Below, piece after piece: positions 30,631 to 44,960 of a stretch of 64,000 nt of DNA (positions are counted from its first letter, which is position 1; every line of letters begins with the position of its first letter). The notes under the pieces are model-generated. The model searched no databases, was not told the origin of the DNA, and saw only the letters and a list, made by a program, of their open reading frames with translations. The position numbers and the translations under genes are program-made. Where the stretch lies: assembly GCF_040436345.1 (NCBI RefSeq), contig NC_133230.1, positions 21,462,197 to 21,526,196 on the forward strand, in the 5' to 3' direction. The stretch comes from Pagrus major (taxonomy: Eukaryota; Chordata; Actinopteri; Spariformes; Sparidae).

Positions 30631-33600
30631 ATTTCATCACTTTTTTATCTGTTTGGGCCTGTTGCACAAGTGAAACTTTCTACGATTGTAAAGAAAAAAC
30701 ACTTGACGGTTTTTATAGAGAATGCAACAATAACTTGGGAAAGAACCTTGTGCTTCTTAAACTTGCTTTTCAACAGTCATGGGGGAGTAACTTCAATGAA
30801 GATTATTTATATAGGGAAGAAAACAAACAAGCATTTATTCATTCCATTGTGCTGATCTTTATTTCACTAAAATTCAACTCGGATCCTTTTTTATTAGTTA
30901 CTACTTCTATCATTGATAAAAGTTATGGAGTGGGGGGTCATGCCGGAGTTTGAGAACCACTGCACCACTACGTGTCAGACTCATACAGATGGAGTAAAGT
31001 TGTGTGTAGATCAACTGCATGGTGACACTAACTAATTACGCTGTATGCCGTGTAGCACAGGCATTTTAATCATCATACAATGCCACACAGGTCTTATTTA
31101 TAATACCTTTTATCTTCTTGTCTGGCAATGAAGAAGTTGCAACACAGAACCTGAACAAATGGCCGTGACTGTATGGAGTAGTTTGGCGTATTGTGTTTTT
31201 TTTCTTGAATTTCTTGAAAAAATGTAGGAGGCAGTCTACTTTAAATGACTTTCAGCAAGTCCTCATGTCAACTCCAGTTTGTGCCGCTCATGTGCGATTA
31301 CATTGGAGACACAGAGAGTCCAGTTTTTAAAAACTTTAACAACATACAAGTTAATTTAACAACACTCACAGCTGTTCTGAAGGCATCTCTAGGATTATTA
31401 AGACTTATCTAACATTTAGTTGTGCCTGTTTTACCTAATTTATCTTTCAGTTTATTAGATACAATACATGTAGGCATGGTTACTAATTAAATGCAATGTA
31501 TATAGGTCTTCTAGCCGTGGCTAATTTGCAGTCCTAGTCCCTGGTTTGGCTTTTGAGGAATAAAACACATGATACAACACTCTCAAATAGACATAGACAA
31601 GTAGCCACTGTAGGCAGTGATTGTAACAATGACTAAGTCCAACAATTAAGAGTAATGACTGAAAATAAGGAGAAAGTTTGAAAGGTAAAATATGTATGCT
31701 TTATATAACATGTAACTCAGTGTTCACAGATTTGACTTTGTTTAAGCCAAAGTTTTGCCTTAAAATTTAAAGCATCCTAAAATGGTAGCCAGAAATGACA
31801 TACAGAACGTTCTTGCTCGGTCTGCTCAGTTTCTTTCCAAATATTCTACATTTTCTGATGATAAAATGCCAAAATATTTAAACTAAGACATGTCGTTTTG
31901 GCCTTCAGGTTCAGGAAATGCAGTGGATCAGTGCAGTGGACAGAGTATTTTCTAATCCAGGGTGTTCTTTTCAAGTGCTCTCAAAAAAGCTTCAGGGCTT
32001 TCCAAACATCACCTGGTAATTATCTTTAGTAAAATCAATACTGAACTCTGTGACTCAGAATCTGATGAGAGGCACAAACAAGGGGGCCACCCTCATGTTA
32101 CACATTCAATCTGTGTGTGTGACTCAATGCTTCAGTTTGTGTTTGATAATCAACAATCCCTTTTGGCGCTGCATGTTGGAGCCCCACGAGCTCGCTAAAG
32201 CACCAAGGTGCTGTCGACTTATCTGGGTATCAGAGTCATGTTTGTCTGCCTGCCTTTTCTGTCAGTGTGTGGTGAGTGCATGTAAGGGGCTTGAGCTCAG
32301 AGGATGGGGCAGGGCAGACCACGGCCACTGGGATTAAGAACCGTGGGAGGGATTACTTTAAATGTCAACATAATGTCATGAGCTGTGTTAGAAGGTCAAA
32401 CGTTCAAACGGTGCTCAGTGGCGAGCAGTTAATAGATCAGGTACAATTTGGATTGTTGTGGCTCCTGTGATGAATTGACTGGTGTGCTAAAACAAGCTCT
32501 TTTTTTTTGGAGATGTTTTTGTGTGTTATTCGATGTTAGATTTATCATGCAGTTTGATGTTTTTGTTCCTGCAATAACTGTTAATATTGCTTAATTGCAT
32601 CTAATTTATGATGAACTTTATCTAAATGAGTGGCTTTTTCTTTTTAGATATGGAACAAAATGTCTCCTATGCTACAATTTTTCTTTTTACTCAACTGATC
32701 GATGCAAAAACAGCATCCTAATCAGGCAGGCAGCTAGCCAGAGGGGGGCAGTGTTAATAGCTGAGACAGATTAGAAACACCAGCTGTAGCATTCACACTC
32801 AAATAGTCCTCTGAAAGTTAATTGATGGTCATTGTGTATTTTTATTAAGTAGATGTTGATGACAGCTTTTAGTTGCATGAAATAACAGCATTTAACACTT
32901 TTGACTTTTAAGGTGTCAAGTCATCCAGAAAATTGTGGCACATTTGTCATCCACATGTAAGCTGTTAATGGTCATCTCCACTCTGTCGTGGCTTTTAGCT
33001 TCTTTGTGTTAAACATGTCCCCTTTTTTATTTAAAAAAAAACAAAAGCTGGCAGTTGAGCAAAATCATAACTCCCATTTCAAACGAGCTTTGTTTTGTAA
33101 GCGTGTTCATGCCCCCTTTGAGCTATTTGCATGTTGGAACTGCACAAAATGTGACTCATTAGATCTCGGGCCACCTGTGCACCCCTAATGAATCACACTG
33201 GCCTTATATTCCACCACATCAAAAAAAAAAAAAGAAGAAAAGAAGAGAAAAGCGGCCACGTCGGCAGAGGCCATCATCAAATGGAGCTGGCTCGTCATCT
33301 GCCTGCCATTGTTTAGCGCATGTCATGCTCTGCTTCTCGTGGCGGAAAAACCCATTTGAGCTTGACTAATGCAGCCATGCAGACGCAGCAGTAAAGAGGT
33401 GGGGGTGGTGGAGCACACCGCATACACTGTGTGGATGGTCTCTGCACTGAGGTCACTGAGCTCCACATTTGCTAATTTGCTTTGGAGTGCACTTGGAGCC
33501 AGATTTTTTTTCAGGGTTGCTCTGTAAATAGGAGGTAATTTTTTTTGTGTGGATTGAGTTAAGCACAGGAGAGCAAAGGAAGGGGACGTCTTTTTGAAAG

Positions 33601-36600
33601 GTGTCTCGTGGTCGAGACATAGCTCAATTAGGATCAAATCCGACAAAATTTTGTCCCTCCTCTATTGCTGCTTCTTCTTCCTCCTCCACCCGCCATGCTT
33701 TCCATCTCCATTTCCTCTTTCTGTGAGTGTTCTCGTTGCCCGAGGTCAGTTTGTCACAGAGAACACAAGCTTTTCTCACTTGGTTGCTGCGATTCAATGA
33801 TTGGTGTGTACAAACAAGCATATCAAGCAGGGATGACATGCACCCCCCTCACACCCTCAAGCCCTCCTCTACAGACATCGAATATGTCCTTCCTGCTCTC
33901 TCTCTCTGCTACAGTCTCTCTCTTTCCGTCTCTCACTTACACCGAGTGTCCCCTGCATGAGGTGGGTTACACAAGCCGCTGCCCTGGGAATCCCGGGCCA
34001 GCTCATTATCCTGCACCCCTGAGACACAGCTCACTGTAAATTAGGACATCAAACGATGCAGGCTTGTTAGAGAGCCACAGATACACTCATTACCATCAGC
34101 ACCTTTCCTTGTTAGAGCCTGTATCAGCATTAGCTTCCGCCACCACGTCCTGTCCTGACGTTCCTCTGCCCTGACTGGAAGGTTTAGGATTTATGTCAGC
34201 TCTAGCCAGCAGGTCAGTGCTGTTGTGGTTGAGATATGCGACTGATTGATCAGTGGTGGCGGGAAGCCGTGGACTTTGTTGACAGCTGCCCACTATCTCC
34301 ACCACTCTTATCCATATTTCATTGTGTGGAAGAGAGAAAAAATAGCCCCTCGCTTAGAATAACTCGTCTGTCAAGTGGCTAGTTGTGTGTCACAGCTACA
34401 GGGGATTGACAGTATAACTGAAACCCTGTTCAATACAACAAGAAGGTCTACAGTAAACCCAGGGAAAGCTACAAATTCCAGGGCTCCCAGGGATGACAGG
34501 CTAAGCGATGAAAAACTGAAAAAAAGAGAGTGAGATCTAAGCAACCAAAGTAAGGAAGAAGAAAAAACATTCCTCTAAAAAAAAAGGTACCTCTGACTCT
34601 ATATCAACTCCACTTGGCCGGGGTTCATGTTGATATATCCACCAAGGACCAACAGTCCCTTTAATTTCAGTTCAGCCTAATCTGATATAAAACTCGATAA
34701 CCCAAATATAAACCACCAATAACTGCTCATAGATACCAGTCACTTAAATATGCCTGATTTTTTTTTCATCAAGATTCATGCGTTATTCCCTGAGAAATTC
34801 CTGAAAATGCCCCCAAAAATTCCTTGATCTGTCCTTTATCTGGATCCAAACCAAACCTGGATCTAGTCTGGGCTGAGACCCATCCTCCATCCAAGTTTCA
34901 TGGAAATGTATCTGACAAACCAGCCAACCAACCAAAACATATATGCTGTTGCTCTGGCTTTGGCCCGTCAAGGCCTGACCACAGGACCTTTGGAGGTGTC
35001 TAGAGTGGAATTGACGCCTGGCCCTGTACAGACCTGGTATAAACATACGACATTTTATCAAAAGGTCAAAGGTCAACTTCAGTGTGACATCATAATGTTC
35101 CGCACAAAATGTTTTGGCCATTATTCACCGGCACAGCTCAGGAACAGCAACTTGACTGGTGCACGGAGGCATACAACCGGTAAAACGTGGTAATTCTAGT
35201 TTTAATCAGTCTCTCTCAAGTAACCCAGCTTTATGGAGGTACAATATAAAAATTACAGGAGTAGGCCTTTAAATTTGACAAAATCTTGTTAATTAATATT
35301 CATCTTAATACATTTAGTTCATAGCTCCCTATGTCATTGTGATTTACACCTGAATCACTGCAAACACGGCAAAGTGATTTAATTTGGCAAAGTCCTAAAA
35401 TTCATGGCTTAGCGGCAGTAGCAAAGAGGAGCAGTGGTCACAAGTAGATGCTTCTGAAAGACTGTTAATGTTGTATTTATTCAACCCGAACCACGAAATA
35501 CAGCCTCAGAAAATGACAATTGATGTCTGAACAAAACCCTGCAGTGTTCACCGCTGCTCTGTAGACACAGGAGCGAGATGGAATTGTCTGTGCGACATTG
35601 GTTGAATACCCAGTCAATGATAAGGTTTTCTTGAGTGTTACTCCTCTATGGCCAGGCATTTCTAAAGGCATACAGTACTTGTTCAGTACCTTTGTCGCTG
35701 TCTTCTTTCAATCCATACCAGCAATTTTCTTCATTTCTCTGTTTGTCAAAGACCAACTATTGTCTTTCACTGTGAAAATGTATTGATGCGACTGATAGCA
35801 AATAGTTTTTCTTTTGTAACTGCGCAGGCTTTTCTCGTCTCTAGCATGCTCTCTCGTGTCTCATTGGGCTGTGGTGAGATGGAAATGTTCACAACTGTCA
35901 AGGTGTATGTCCTCATGCTGTCGTCAGTGGGCCCCTCAACCATTCATGGCTTTTTTTTTTCCCTTTTAGAAAAATGATAACATCACAAGGTGTTATTGTT
36001 TCTTTTTTTATATACTGATTCGTCTTTTATAATCTGCTCTGCATGCTTTCTGACATCTGGTAGCATGCAGCCCGTGGGTGATTGAGTCATTCCACTGCGC
36101 ATGCCGACACTTCACTTCATCTGTGTCTGTAAACTTCACTTCATATGCATCCTCCTCTTCTCCTCCCCAGGACCCAGACATCCTCTTCTTCCGTGGTTTC
36201 AGCTAAAACAAGAACTAATCAGAGGATGTCAAGCAAGCATTTGTTGCCTCATATTTGTCCATTGCCATAATTATCTACTCTGTCTTCATCATTTATTGAA
36301 TCATACACTTACGCATCTGATCTCCCCAACTAGTCATTCTCCATATATTTTTTACCCATTTTGAGAACTTATTTACATCTGTCTGGGCCATTACATAACA
36401 TCAGTCCAAACAGTGGCTTGAATACTAATTTAAATACTTGTGTGGGGATGGGAATTTACCCTCTGAGGTAATTTGATTTCATCATGCAAATGTTAAATTA
36501 TTATTTAGGGGGAAATTGATTGGAGAAGAGCCGACAATTCAATCACAGCAGTGTAATGTTCTTTAAATGTTTATAGAACAGCAACACATCAGAAAGGCTC
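30631..36600. other. gene-poor region, proximal part
   Basis: No protein gene recognised; reading frames here are short, overlap on both strands and lack family similarity. It includes an interspersed repeat near 34760-34938 and a higher-complexity stretch at about 32690-33560 that could be regulatory. Confidence 0.55.
34760..34938 (+). repeat. teleost interspersed repeat fragment
   Basis: Contains, in order, ATTCATGCGTTATTCCCTGA, AAAATTCCTTGATCTG, GGATCCAAACCAAA and TCCATCCAAGTTTCATGGAA, then a CCAACCAACC tail. This resembles a very common teleost repeat that I remember. Class not determined. Confidence 0.6.
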
Positions 36601-36638
36601 CTTCAGACCATTTTCTAAGTCATTTGTTTTCAGTCTCC

Positions 36639-37431
36639 ATATGGGCTGCAAGTAACAATTGTCAATTTCTCAATTAATTGATTTGTTGTTTGGTCTATAA
36701 ACAATCCAACTGCCAAAGTAAATGTTGGCAGAACACACAAAACAAAAAATATGTTAAAACTGTGTCTTTATGTTGCAGCTTTGCTTCGTTCGGTTCAGTT
36801 TTCATTTTCTCTTGTCACAATGCTGTGCTTATGGTCTGGTGAGGTCCAGGCTCAAAAACCACTTGGTTAGGGTTAGGAAAAACATCATGTTTTGGCTTAA
36901 AATATGTGTTTTGGTCGCCACAAACACAGCTGGAGATGTCCTTAGTTCTCTTTCAAAACAACCAGTTTTGTCACCACAACCATGCAGATGGCCCGAAACT
37001 CCAACTGCAGTCACTGGTTTTGCAGCCTTGATGTCTGGGACTCCACCAGCGTCACCTCCACCCCCTGAGATGAAAGCCAGTTAATAAACATATAATGTGA
37101 ATGTGATATGACACGTTTTGTAGAGATGTCAGTCTGGTTCATAGCCTATTACACAAACATACAAATTTGATTTGGTTTGCAGAAACGTCAACTGCTATCA
37201 TTTTATCCTGGAGACTGGGCTGTTATAAAAGTGTTTCCGAAAGCCTTGAGCGTCTTGTTTTGTCCATAACCCAAAGATATTCAGTTTACTGTCAGAGAGG
37301 AGTAAATAAACCAGAAAATATTCACATTTAGCAAGATGGAATCATGTGGAAATTTTGACCTTTTTTCCTTAAAACTTAATTAAATTGATTAGTTTTCAGT
37401 TAGACACCTAATCAATTACTCGTTGCAGCTC
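36639..37431 (+). mobile_element. hAT-type nonautonomous element interrupted by another repeat
   Basis: The left end GGGCTGCAAGTAACAATT and the right end ATTACTCGTTGCAGCT are inverted. The flanks CAGTCTCC (36631-36638) and CAGTCTCT (37432-37439) match 7 of 8, the hAT target-duplication length. The interior matches a common teleost repeat except for foreign sequence between about 36705 and 37235. Confidence 0.7.
36705..37235 (+). repeat. second repeat inserted in the hAT-type element
   Basis: Includes AACCACTTGGTTAGGGTTAGG and TCACAATGCTGTGCTTATGG, words of another repeat family abundant in teleosts. It separates the two halves of the outer element. Exact ends not defined. Confidence 0.55.
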
Positions 37432-38344
37432 CAGTCTCTATTTCAAGTTCTGTGGTTCCAGCATTAACTTACTGCCTGATTGGATGAATACATTAAAGAT
37501 GAGTTTAGGTAAGATGTCATTTTTGGCTGTCATACGTCTCCTGCGAAATTAAAAAGTTAAAGATTGTGAAATTAGATGGGGTAAAAAAAAAAGTTGAGAG
37601 GACAGTGCAGAGGCCTACGGCTCGAATGAAGCAGTTGAGCAACACAAACCTGTGAAACGCAACTAAAAGGATATTGGAAGACAGCATTATTATAATGGGC
37701 TGCTAGAATTAGGGAGACAACACCTGCCGTGGAAGATTGCCCTACATGAGAAGACTGAACACTGCATCTGGTTTATTCCATATTCTGATGGGCTTGTCTT
37801 ATTTAACATTTAAAATTTTAGCAACTCATTTCTGTGACAATTCTTATCATTGTTCAAACTTAAAATAAACCACAAAAGATTTAATAGGGTTAAAATACTC
37901 AAATAAGTACAGTACAAATAGAAAACCTCACTTTCTCAAGGTGTCTCAACAGCCGGGCACCACTCGCAGTTACGTAATAGAAGACTCGTCTGTTTTTAGC
38001 TAAATGCTTTGTTGTTATTTTGCGCTTCATGACAAGTTGTCTTTGTTTCTGATCAGATCAGATCTTCCTCTGACAAATATTTAGTCACTTTGGTCTGTGT
38101 AAATTTCTATCCCTTCACCAGAATCAGTACATTCTACTTCAAAGGAACCAAGTTTGGTGTGACTTTTCATAGAAAAAACATCTTTCCTCTCTAACAGTGT
38201 ATTTGGTCTCAGTGTGTATGAATTTTTGACGTCAGGATGAGGCCATTTTAACATTATGCAATCATGTTATGTGTTAACAGGCATTACGCTGCCAGTATGC
38301 GGAGCCAAGTGGGTCGGCTCCTCAGTTTTTCCTGGTCCATCCCA

Positions 38345-38808
38345 AGGAATCTAAAAAAGAAGGAAGGCTCAATACGTCACTGAATCTTACTTGGTGCCAG
38401 CTGCATGGAGAAACACACTAAAACCCAACATATCTATGTCGTGTGACTTCTGATTAAGAAATGTCTCCAGAAAATTAAAGAACACACTTCAGAGAGTAGG
38501 TTAACCATTGATTTTTATAGGCATGTTGTTCACGCCTCGATTTTGGCATCAAGGCCCCTGTTCGCAGTGTAATTGCAGTCTCATCAGTGATATTTGGTCA
38601 GACCGGCCCTGTTTGGTCACAATATTATCAGCCCTGTCAATGATTTGAAAAAGAAAATCAGTGGTTAACCTACTCTCTGACGTGTATTCTTTCATTTTCT
38701 GGAGGCATTCTTTCATCAGAAGTCATACGACATAGATACATTGGGTTTTAGTGTGTTATTTGTGTGTTTGAGAGATGTAATGACCCTTTCTTCTTTTTTA
38801 GGTTCCTC
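38345..38808 (+). mobile_element. foldback/MITE-like element with long inverted repeats
   Basis: Arms 38345-38518 and 38650-38808 are imperfect reverse complements, with gaps. The left arm has AACACACTAAAACCCAACAT and AGAGAGTAGGTTAACCATTG; the right arm has their inverted counterparts. GGTCCATCCCA lies at both edges in the same orientation (38334-38344 and 38809-38819), an 11-bp putative target duplication. No open reading frame of note inside. Confidence 0.75.
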
Positions 38809-41800
38809 GGTCCATCCCACGACTCTTCACTAAATAGTCTGTGGTAAATTAACAATGGTGCTGAGCTAAGTTGCTGATTCTTAGGCTGAATCTCCCAGGT
38901 TAACAGGTGCCAGGTGTTTTTATTTTAACGACCACAGAATATTGAACCAACACAGCCTGTGGATCAGCACTTACGAGTCCAAAAGTCAACACTGTACTGA
39001 AACTGTACTGTACTGTATATTTCCAGGCCATGTTTGCACTCTGAGGGGTTGGTAGGAACGTCTCCAACATTGTTCTGTCTGAAATGTGTGCTCACCAATA
39101 AAACCTTGAACACAGTCACTCTATTGTACGTTGTATCATGTGAAAGCATTTACAACTCTGTGTGTGTTAGGTCAAGAGTGAATTCAGGTGAGGTGACCTC
39201 TCATCATCTAAGAGTTTTAAGTGCCTTCAGTGTCCTTGTCTCTGTCATTACCCACCACTATATATCTCTTCCTACTTAACACAAATACACGTATTCTCTT
39301 ATAACACACTTCCAGTTGCATACACCAAATTAAGCAGGATGCAAGAGTGAATAAAGGTCAGGAACTGAGCAGCAGTTTTCTGAATTAATTTACATGCATG
39401 TTTTCACTGTGTACAATTCAAAGTGAAGGTGACATAAAATGTCAGCCTTAAAGAAATGATGCTGCATATCAGTGAGATAAATTGGTTTCTAATTCAAGAA
39501 CATTACACATTGTACCAACATATATACTCTCAGCTGAGATATATCACACAAGGACACCTTTTTTCTGTCTTTTCTTGTTTTTCATAGCGATACTGCAAGT
39601 CACATGTGTCATATATCCCAATTTTTCTTAACATATAATGAAAATTTAAAAAGGGTCAGCCTTTTTCTTTATTCAATCCCTTTATACAAGGAAATGAAAA
39701 GTTCTCTTCATTTGTTGAGCTCATTATAAGTTTAATATATTTTCATCTATTTAGTTCTCAGAGGATAGAATGTATATGAAAGTGAAGGTCAGAGCGTGGT
39801 TGCCACTGAACTTTCTCAGCCTTGTAACAAAACTTATATGGAATTGGCAGCAGTATCATGAAGAAAGGAAGGTTGTAGAAGTCATTTTCATTTAGTATGC
39901 AATGTACTTTTGTCCTTACATGTCATACTCTCATGACATTGGAGAGGTCTAGGCCAATAAGAATCTCAATGTATCAGATTAATTAGGTTTCTTAGATTTC
40001 CGTGACATGTGACTTATTTGAGCACAGCTCCCATGTTGGACAAGACATTCATCCAATTTAACATTTAAACACACTGTTGAGGGAAAATATTTTTTATATC
40101 TTTTCAATTTTTGGGATGTATTCTACTGCAAAATTCTCTAATTCATTAGTAATTTAAATCTGAACTCAATGGGCCACTGCTGCAACATCGGCTGGTAATG
40201 TACGCAGATATAAGTTAAAAAACAAGTTCATTGTCCATTTGAAGTTTCTTTGGTTTTCATGGAACAAAGGAATCCTGCAAGCCTCTCCTGCTCTGTTAAA
40301 GCACCACAGGCCCGCCCAGGTGCATCATGGTCCCGTACCTGCCCTTCTACCTATGTAACCCAAGGTGCCCACAGTGTTACCCAAATTCCCATATAAACAC
40401 AAAAACAAAACAAAATACTAACTAGAGAAAACTAAATATGCTGAACAAGGAAATAATTAATTCAAACAAATAACTGGCAAAAGAAATTACTATCCAACTC
40501 TAATCTAAATAAACATTAGGATTTTAAAAAAAAAATAGCACTTGTTATTAGCAAAACGATAATTAAAGACAACAGACAAATAGCTCTAACAGAACATAAG
40601 AGGAAGAAACCTGTTTTTTTTTGTTTGTTTTTTTACCTGTTTACAGCTGAATCCAACACATGTCAGGCAGATGAGCTGTTTTGCAAACAGGGAATTATTT
40701 TTATTACAGTTTTGAAATCTGGTCTCCAAGGCAGTGAAAGTTTAAAAAGAATGTTTCATTTGTCAGCATTTGATAAATTTCATATTGAATACAGTTTTCT
40801 CGATTTAACGGACAGAAATCAGACAAAAAGTGCTGAGGAAAAGTTGCGAAATTTCAGTGTGCTTTTCAATTTCAAAGAGCAATACCACAAAACTTTGATT
40901 GTGATTTTGACACAAGATTCTGCCAGAATTTACAATAAATTATAACAAATGGCTCTGGAAATAAATATAAAATGTAGGGTTTGAATGTGGTTTTGAACCT
41001 GTTAAAGGAAGCATGACTTCCTGTTTTGGTCCTCTGTATGATAAAACTCCATGGGTTCATGTGGGGTGGCCTGTGTTGGCAAGAATTTGGCACCATTCAG
41101 CCTCTCGCCACCCAGCACAAACAGCCCCTTTCTCCCTCCGCAGCAGTAGTAGTCATTGAGGCATCTTCTGACTTAACAGGGAATTATTTTCTGTTTGTCA
41201 ATGACTATCACTCTAATTTGGCCACAGGCTTCTTGGCTGAAAGGGTTTTCCTCATTCACCACTATCCATGCGAGGAAACGACTATTTTGGGACCATGCCT
41301 CACTTGTATAAAGACACACGTGTTATTGCCCTGTCTGAGCCTTATACACAAACACAATTCATCAACAGGTGTGAGAGGAAATATTTTTTTCTCTCTCTGC
41401 AGAAGGATGTTACATTTGGAGTGTGTGGGGTAAGTGTGAGAGAACAAAAGTCGCTGGCAAGGGGTATTCAGCCTGCACTAGGATTTGGTCGCTCAGCAAG
41501 AGGAAAGCAGAAAGGGAAGCCTTGATACAGCTGTCTGTGCAGAAGCATTTCTACAGCTGAATTATGCACATGTTTGCTCCTCAATAAATATTGAGATTTG
41601 ACAATCAGCAAAGCGTACGAATGAGAGTCAGTTTCAGTTAACCTTCGTACAAGTCACCTTCTCAGCTTGTTTTCATGCAAGAAATCTACAGATGCAGAAC
41701 AATGTTTGACTCTTTTTTTTAACAGCACTTAGCCCATTGTAGGCTGCTTCTTAAGGGATACAAAACTTGTCTTTTACAATGCATGGTGGCCACGAAAGCA

Positions 41801-42311
41801 GAAAGTGTTAAAAGTACTGCATATACTGAACATGAAAAACATTCATGTGAAATCTTAAATGTGCTTTGAGGAGAGATTAAAGTTGCTGCTTTGGCTTGCC
41901 ACGGTGTGACTTGAATTGGAGAGGTAGATAATGTGAAAGGCAGATGAATCTGTATTAGTGGTATGCTGATTTGTAATGGTTTTTCTTTAATCTCTTTGAT
42001 ACCTTTCATTTGAGATTTGGGATGCTTGGCCTTGCCATCAGCAATATTTTATATATTTCTTCCCTCCCAACATCATGCTTCAATCCCCCTTGAAGGATGT
42101 TTTATGTAAAATATGCTTTTTGTACCCTGGAAAGACATTTAATCAAGATTAACCTTGGTATTTTACTAGCCATTGGTCTAGCTTTGTGGGGTTTCATAAT
42201 GGAAGACAATTAAGCACTACTTTCAGTGCTGAGGATCTGCTCTTGAGAAAAAAAAACATATATTTAGAGCAAGAATTTTTTGCAGGTTTTTAAAGGACTT
42301 GCAGAGGGAAA

Positions 42312-42371
42312 TTTCTTTCTTTCTTTCTTTCTTTCTTTTTTTCTTTTTTTCTTTCTTTCTTTTTTTTTTTT
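42312..42371 (+). repeat. (CTTT)n pyrimidine tract
   Basis: CTTT repeats grading into poly-T. Confidence 0.93.
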
Positions 42372-43074
42372 ACTGGGTTTATCATGAAGCATTTTGATCA
42401 GCCTGACCTATAGCCAGTAAGGTGACTTTTCTGCTATATTTTCCTTTTTATTTACCAAAATTTGTATAGGAAAAAAAGGTTTGTACTGGCCAAATAAAAT
42501 GCAAAATGTTATTAGAACAGAGAAAGTTATTTAGTCAAAAAGCATCCGCGCTTTAACAGACAAATGGAGCCTTTTATGGATTCCAAGGCCAGTTTTGATT
42601 AATAATTATTTGTTCATTTAAGTTGCCACTTATTTCGATTTTCTGCCAATAAACTAAACCTCAAATTGTAACTTTATCTGTCCTGACTTCACGCTCCGCA
42701 CTCAGCAAAATAAACCTCCTCTAAGGACTCTAACTTCGTCCAATAAAATGATGTGTGTTTTTGTCCAGAATACTTCACCTTTTTTATGAAATACTTTAAT
42801 CAGTACTTGTAGCAGCCTTTAGCCTGCTGGAAATGTGGCAGCAGGGGAGCACTGCTCTTGTGAATGTTCATTCATGGTTTTCAGAGCATGGCAGACTCGA
42901 GTATCCTCACATTGTCTGCTAAGAAAGTGCAGAGAAAATAGTTTTCCTGGGTGGTCCGACTCATTAATACACTCCGCACTTCTTGATTTACGGCTCACAG
43001 TTCAACTGCTGCCAATTAACGTGAAAACACGCCAAAAAAGGGAGGAAAATACAGAGAAATAGGGGGAGTGAGAG

Positions 43075-43099
43075 CAGGAGGAGGAGGAGGAGGAGGAGG
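43075..43099 (+). repeat. (AGG)n microsatellite
   Basis: About eight GGA/AGG units in noncoding sequence. Confidence 0.92.
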
Positions 43100-44739
43100 C
43101 CGCAGAGTTTCCTCCACAAAACTGAGTCAGGATGAACCTGCCCTCCACATCAAGGTAGGACACCAGAACAACTTTCAAAAACTTACAGAGCAGCGCCCAA
43201 AATGATCCGGCTGTACAGTTAGCACGTAGCACATCAGCTATCTTCTCGACGTTGTCGTCTAATTTCGTGCGAATGCTACGACTTTAGCTCCTGCTAGGCC
43301 TGTTTTAAAGTGCTTAAAGTGCATGAAACAGGCGTCTTAAATTGCGTTATCGTGTTGTAATGACATGTCAGTGTTATGTTGTTGTTGTTGTTTTTTTTTT
43401 GAAGACGTATTAACTCATTTTAACATGGGTACTTCTCGAGAATAAAATAGGAGACAGTTGAAAAGCAGCTGGCCCAATTCATTCACTCGTTTTTAAAACA
43501 ACGCAGCGACAAAGGCCAACAAAATGTCGCCGTGAGTGCGCACTTCACTGTTCACTGTCAAATAGGCCTTTTTAAAAAATATCCTTCACCTTCTCTTTAT
43601 ATTTCGTTGGATTTAATTTTGATTTAATTGAACGTGTGCTGACACGCCGGTGTGTGTTTCTGCATCATATCCAAACATCCTGATCTACCAGGTGTTAATA
43701 GGCAATAAATAGGATGCAAGGATAATAAAAAGGTTTACCATGGCTTGTTAATGGCATAAGCCAGATTTAGTTCAAGTTTATTATTCTCATTTTCCAGTTA
43801 TATTAAATTGTTCATATCCTTTAGGCTTCCTGCGCTGTATTTTAAGATTGCAATAAAGCTTTTTGTGTAAATGATGTCATCCAATTAAAACACATTTAAT
43901 TTTTATTTAATCACTCTGAATCAACTGAAATCACTCAGAATTGTTAATTAACCTCACTCCAATACATTAAAGAGGAAATCATTAAATACAAAAACAACCT
44001 GCTGTAAAGGTACTTGCCATTATAACAGGTGTCATGCAAATTATATTTCAGTTTTCATCTCATGATGCTGACTTAATGTAAGCTGCATGTCTGCATGACA
44101 AAGTTTATTATAGCTGACTTTGAATAATCACTTTTTATTGACTGACTCAGGACTGAAAGTTTATATGAAAATATTTTTGTGATGTGTCTCGGTGTCAGTG
44201 TAAAGTGATTATTTTCTTTCTGTTTGCTTTCATCCCAGTAAAATCAGCAGCTTCCTGCCGAGGTCGTGCACTGTTGCACGGTACCCTGTGACCTTGTCAA
44301 AAGCAATCACCGCAGTAACGCACGGCTATAGTTTTCCTCTCATCTTAAGACATAATCTCTTTAATTGGTGTCAAAGTTGGGGTCCTTATGATGAAAGTCC
44401 TGAAAATACCCACACAGACAGACACGCTCACTTGTTGACACTTAAAAAAAAACACACAAATGCAACAAGGTCTTGTCAATGCGGTGCTGAAACTTGTTAA
44501 TCTATAGTGGGAGGAAGAGGAGGAGGTGGGGGTGTTACTGCAGGCCCTCTAGCCACTCCAGTCTGACAGGATCCTTCAACTTAAGTCAGTCCCGTCTGAC
44601 CCCTCAGACTATCCAACCCTTCCTCTCTACACCTGCTAAGTCCCAATAACGCAGAGAAGATTTGCATTTAATTTCACAGTTCTAACACTTAGAGGAAGAC
44701 CGTTATCTCATCATGGTGTGTGAAACCCCCTTTGTCCAA

Positions 44740-44960
44740 ATCACCATTTATTTTCATTGTTGATTCATCCACAATTATTTTCCTTTATCGACACATTAAT
44801 TATTTAGTGTGGAAAAAGTCATACAATAGTGAAAAACCATTCTAATCACCAGGAGCCCAAGGTGACTACTTCAAATTGCTTGTTTTGTCCGACCATCAGT
44901 CCAAAACCCAAAGTTATTCAATTGCAAAATTGTGAAAATTAAACTCGTTGCTGATACATT
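44740..44960 (+). mobile_element. diverged copy of the GGGCTGCAA-type repeat
   Basis: TTATTTTCATTGTTGATTCA, CTTGTTTTGTCCGACCATCA and CAAAACCCAAAGTTATTCA follow the order seen in the copies at 36639 and 47830. The ends are eroded. Confidence 0.5.

Noticed and set aside
40625..40945. 106-codon frame as a possible gene
   Set aside because: AT-rich, no recognisable domain, no supporting splice structure; chance frame more likely, though transcript data would settle it.
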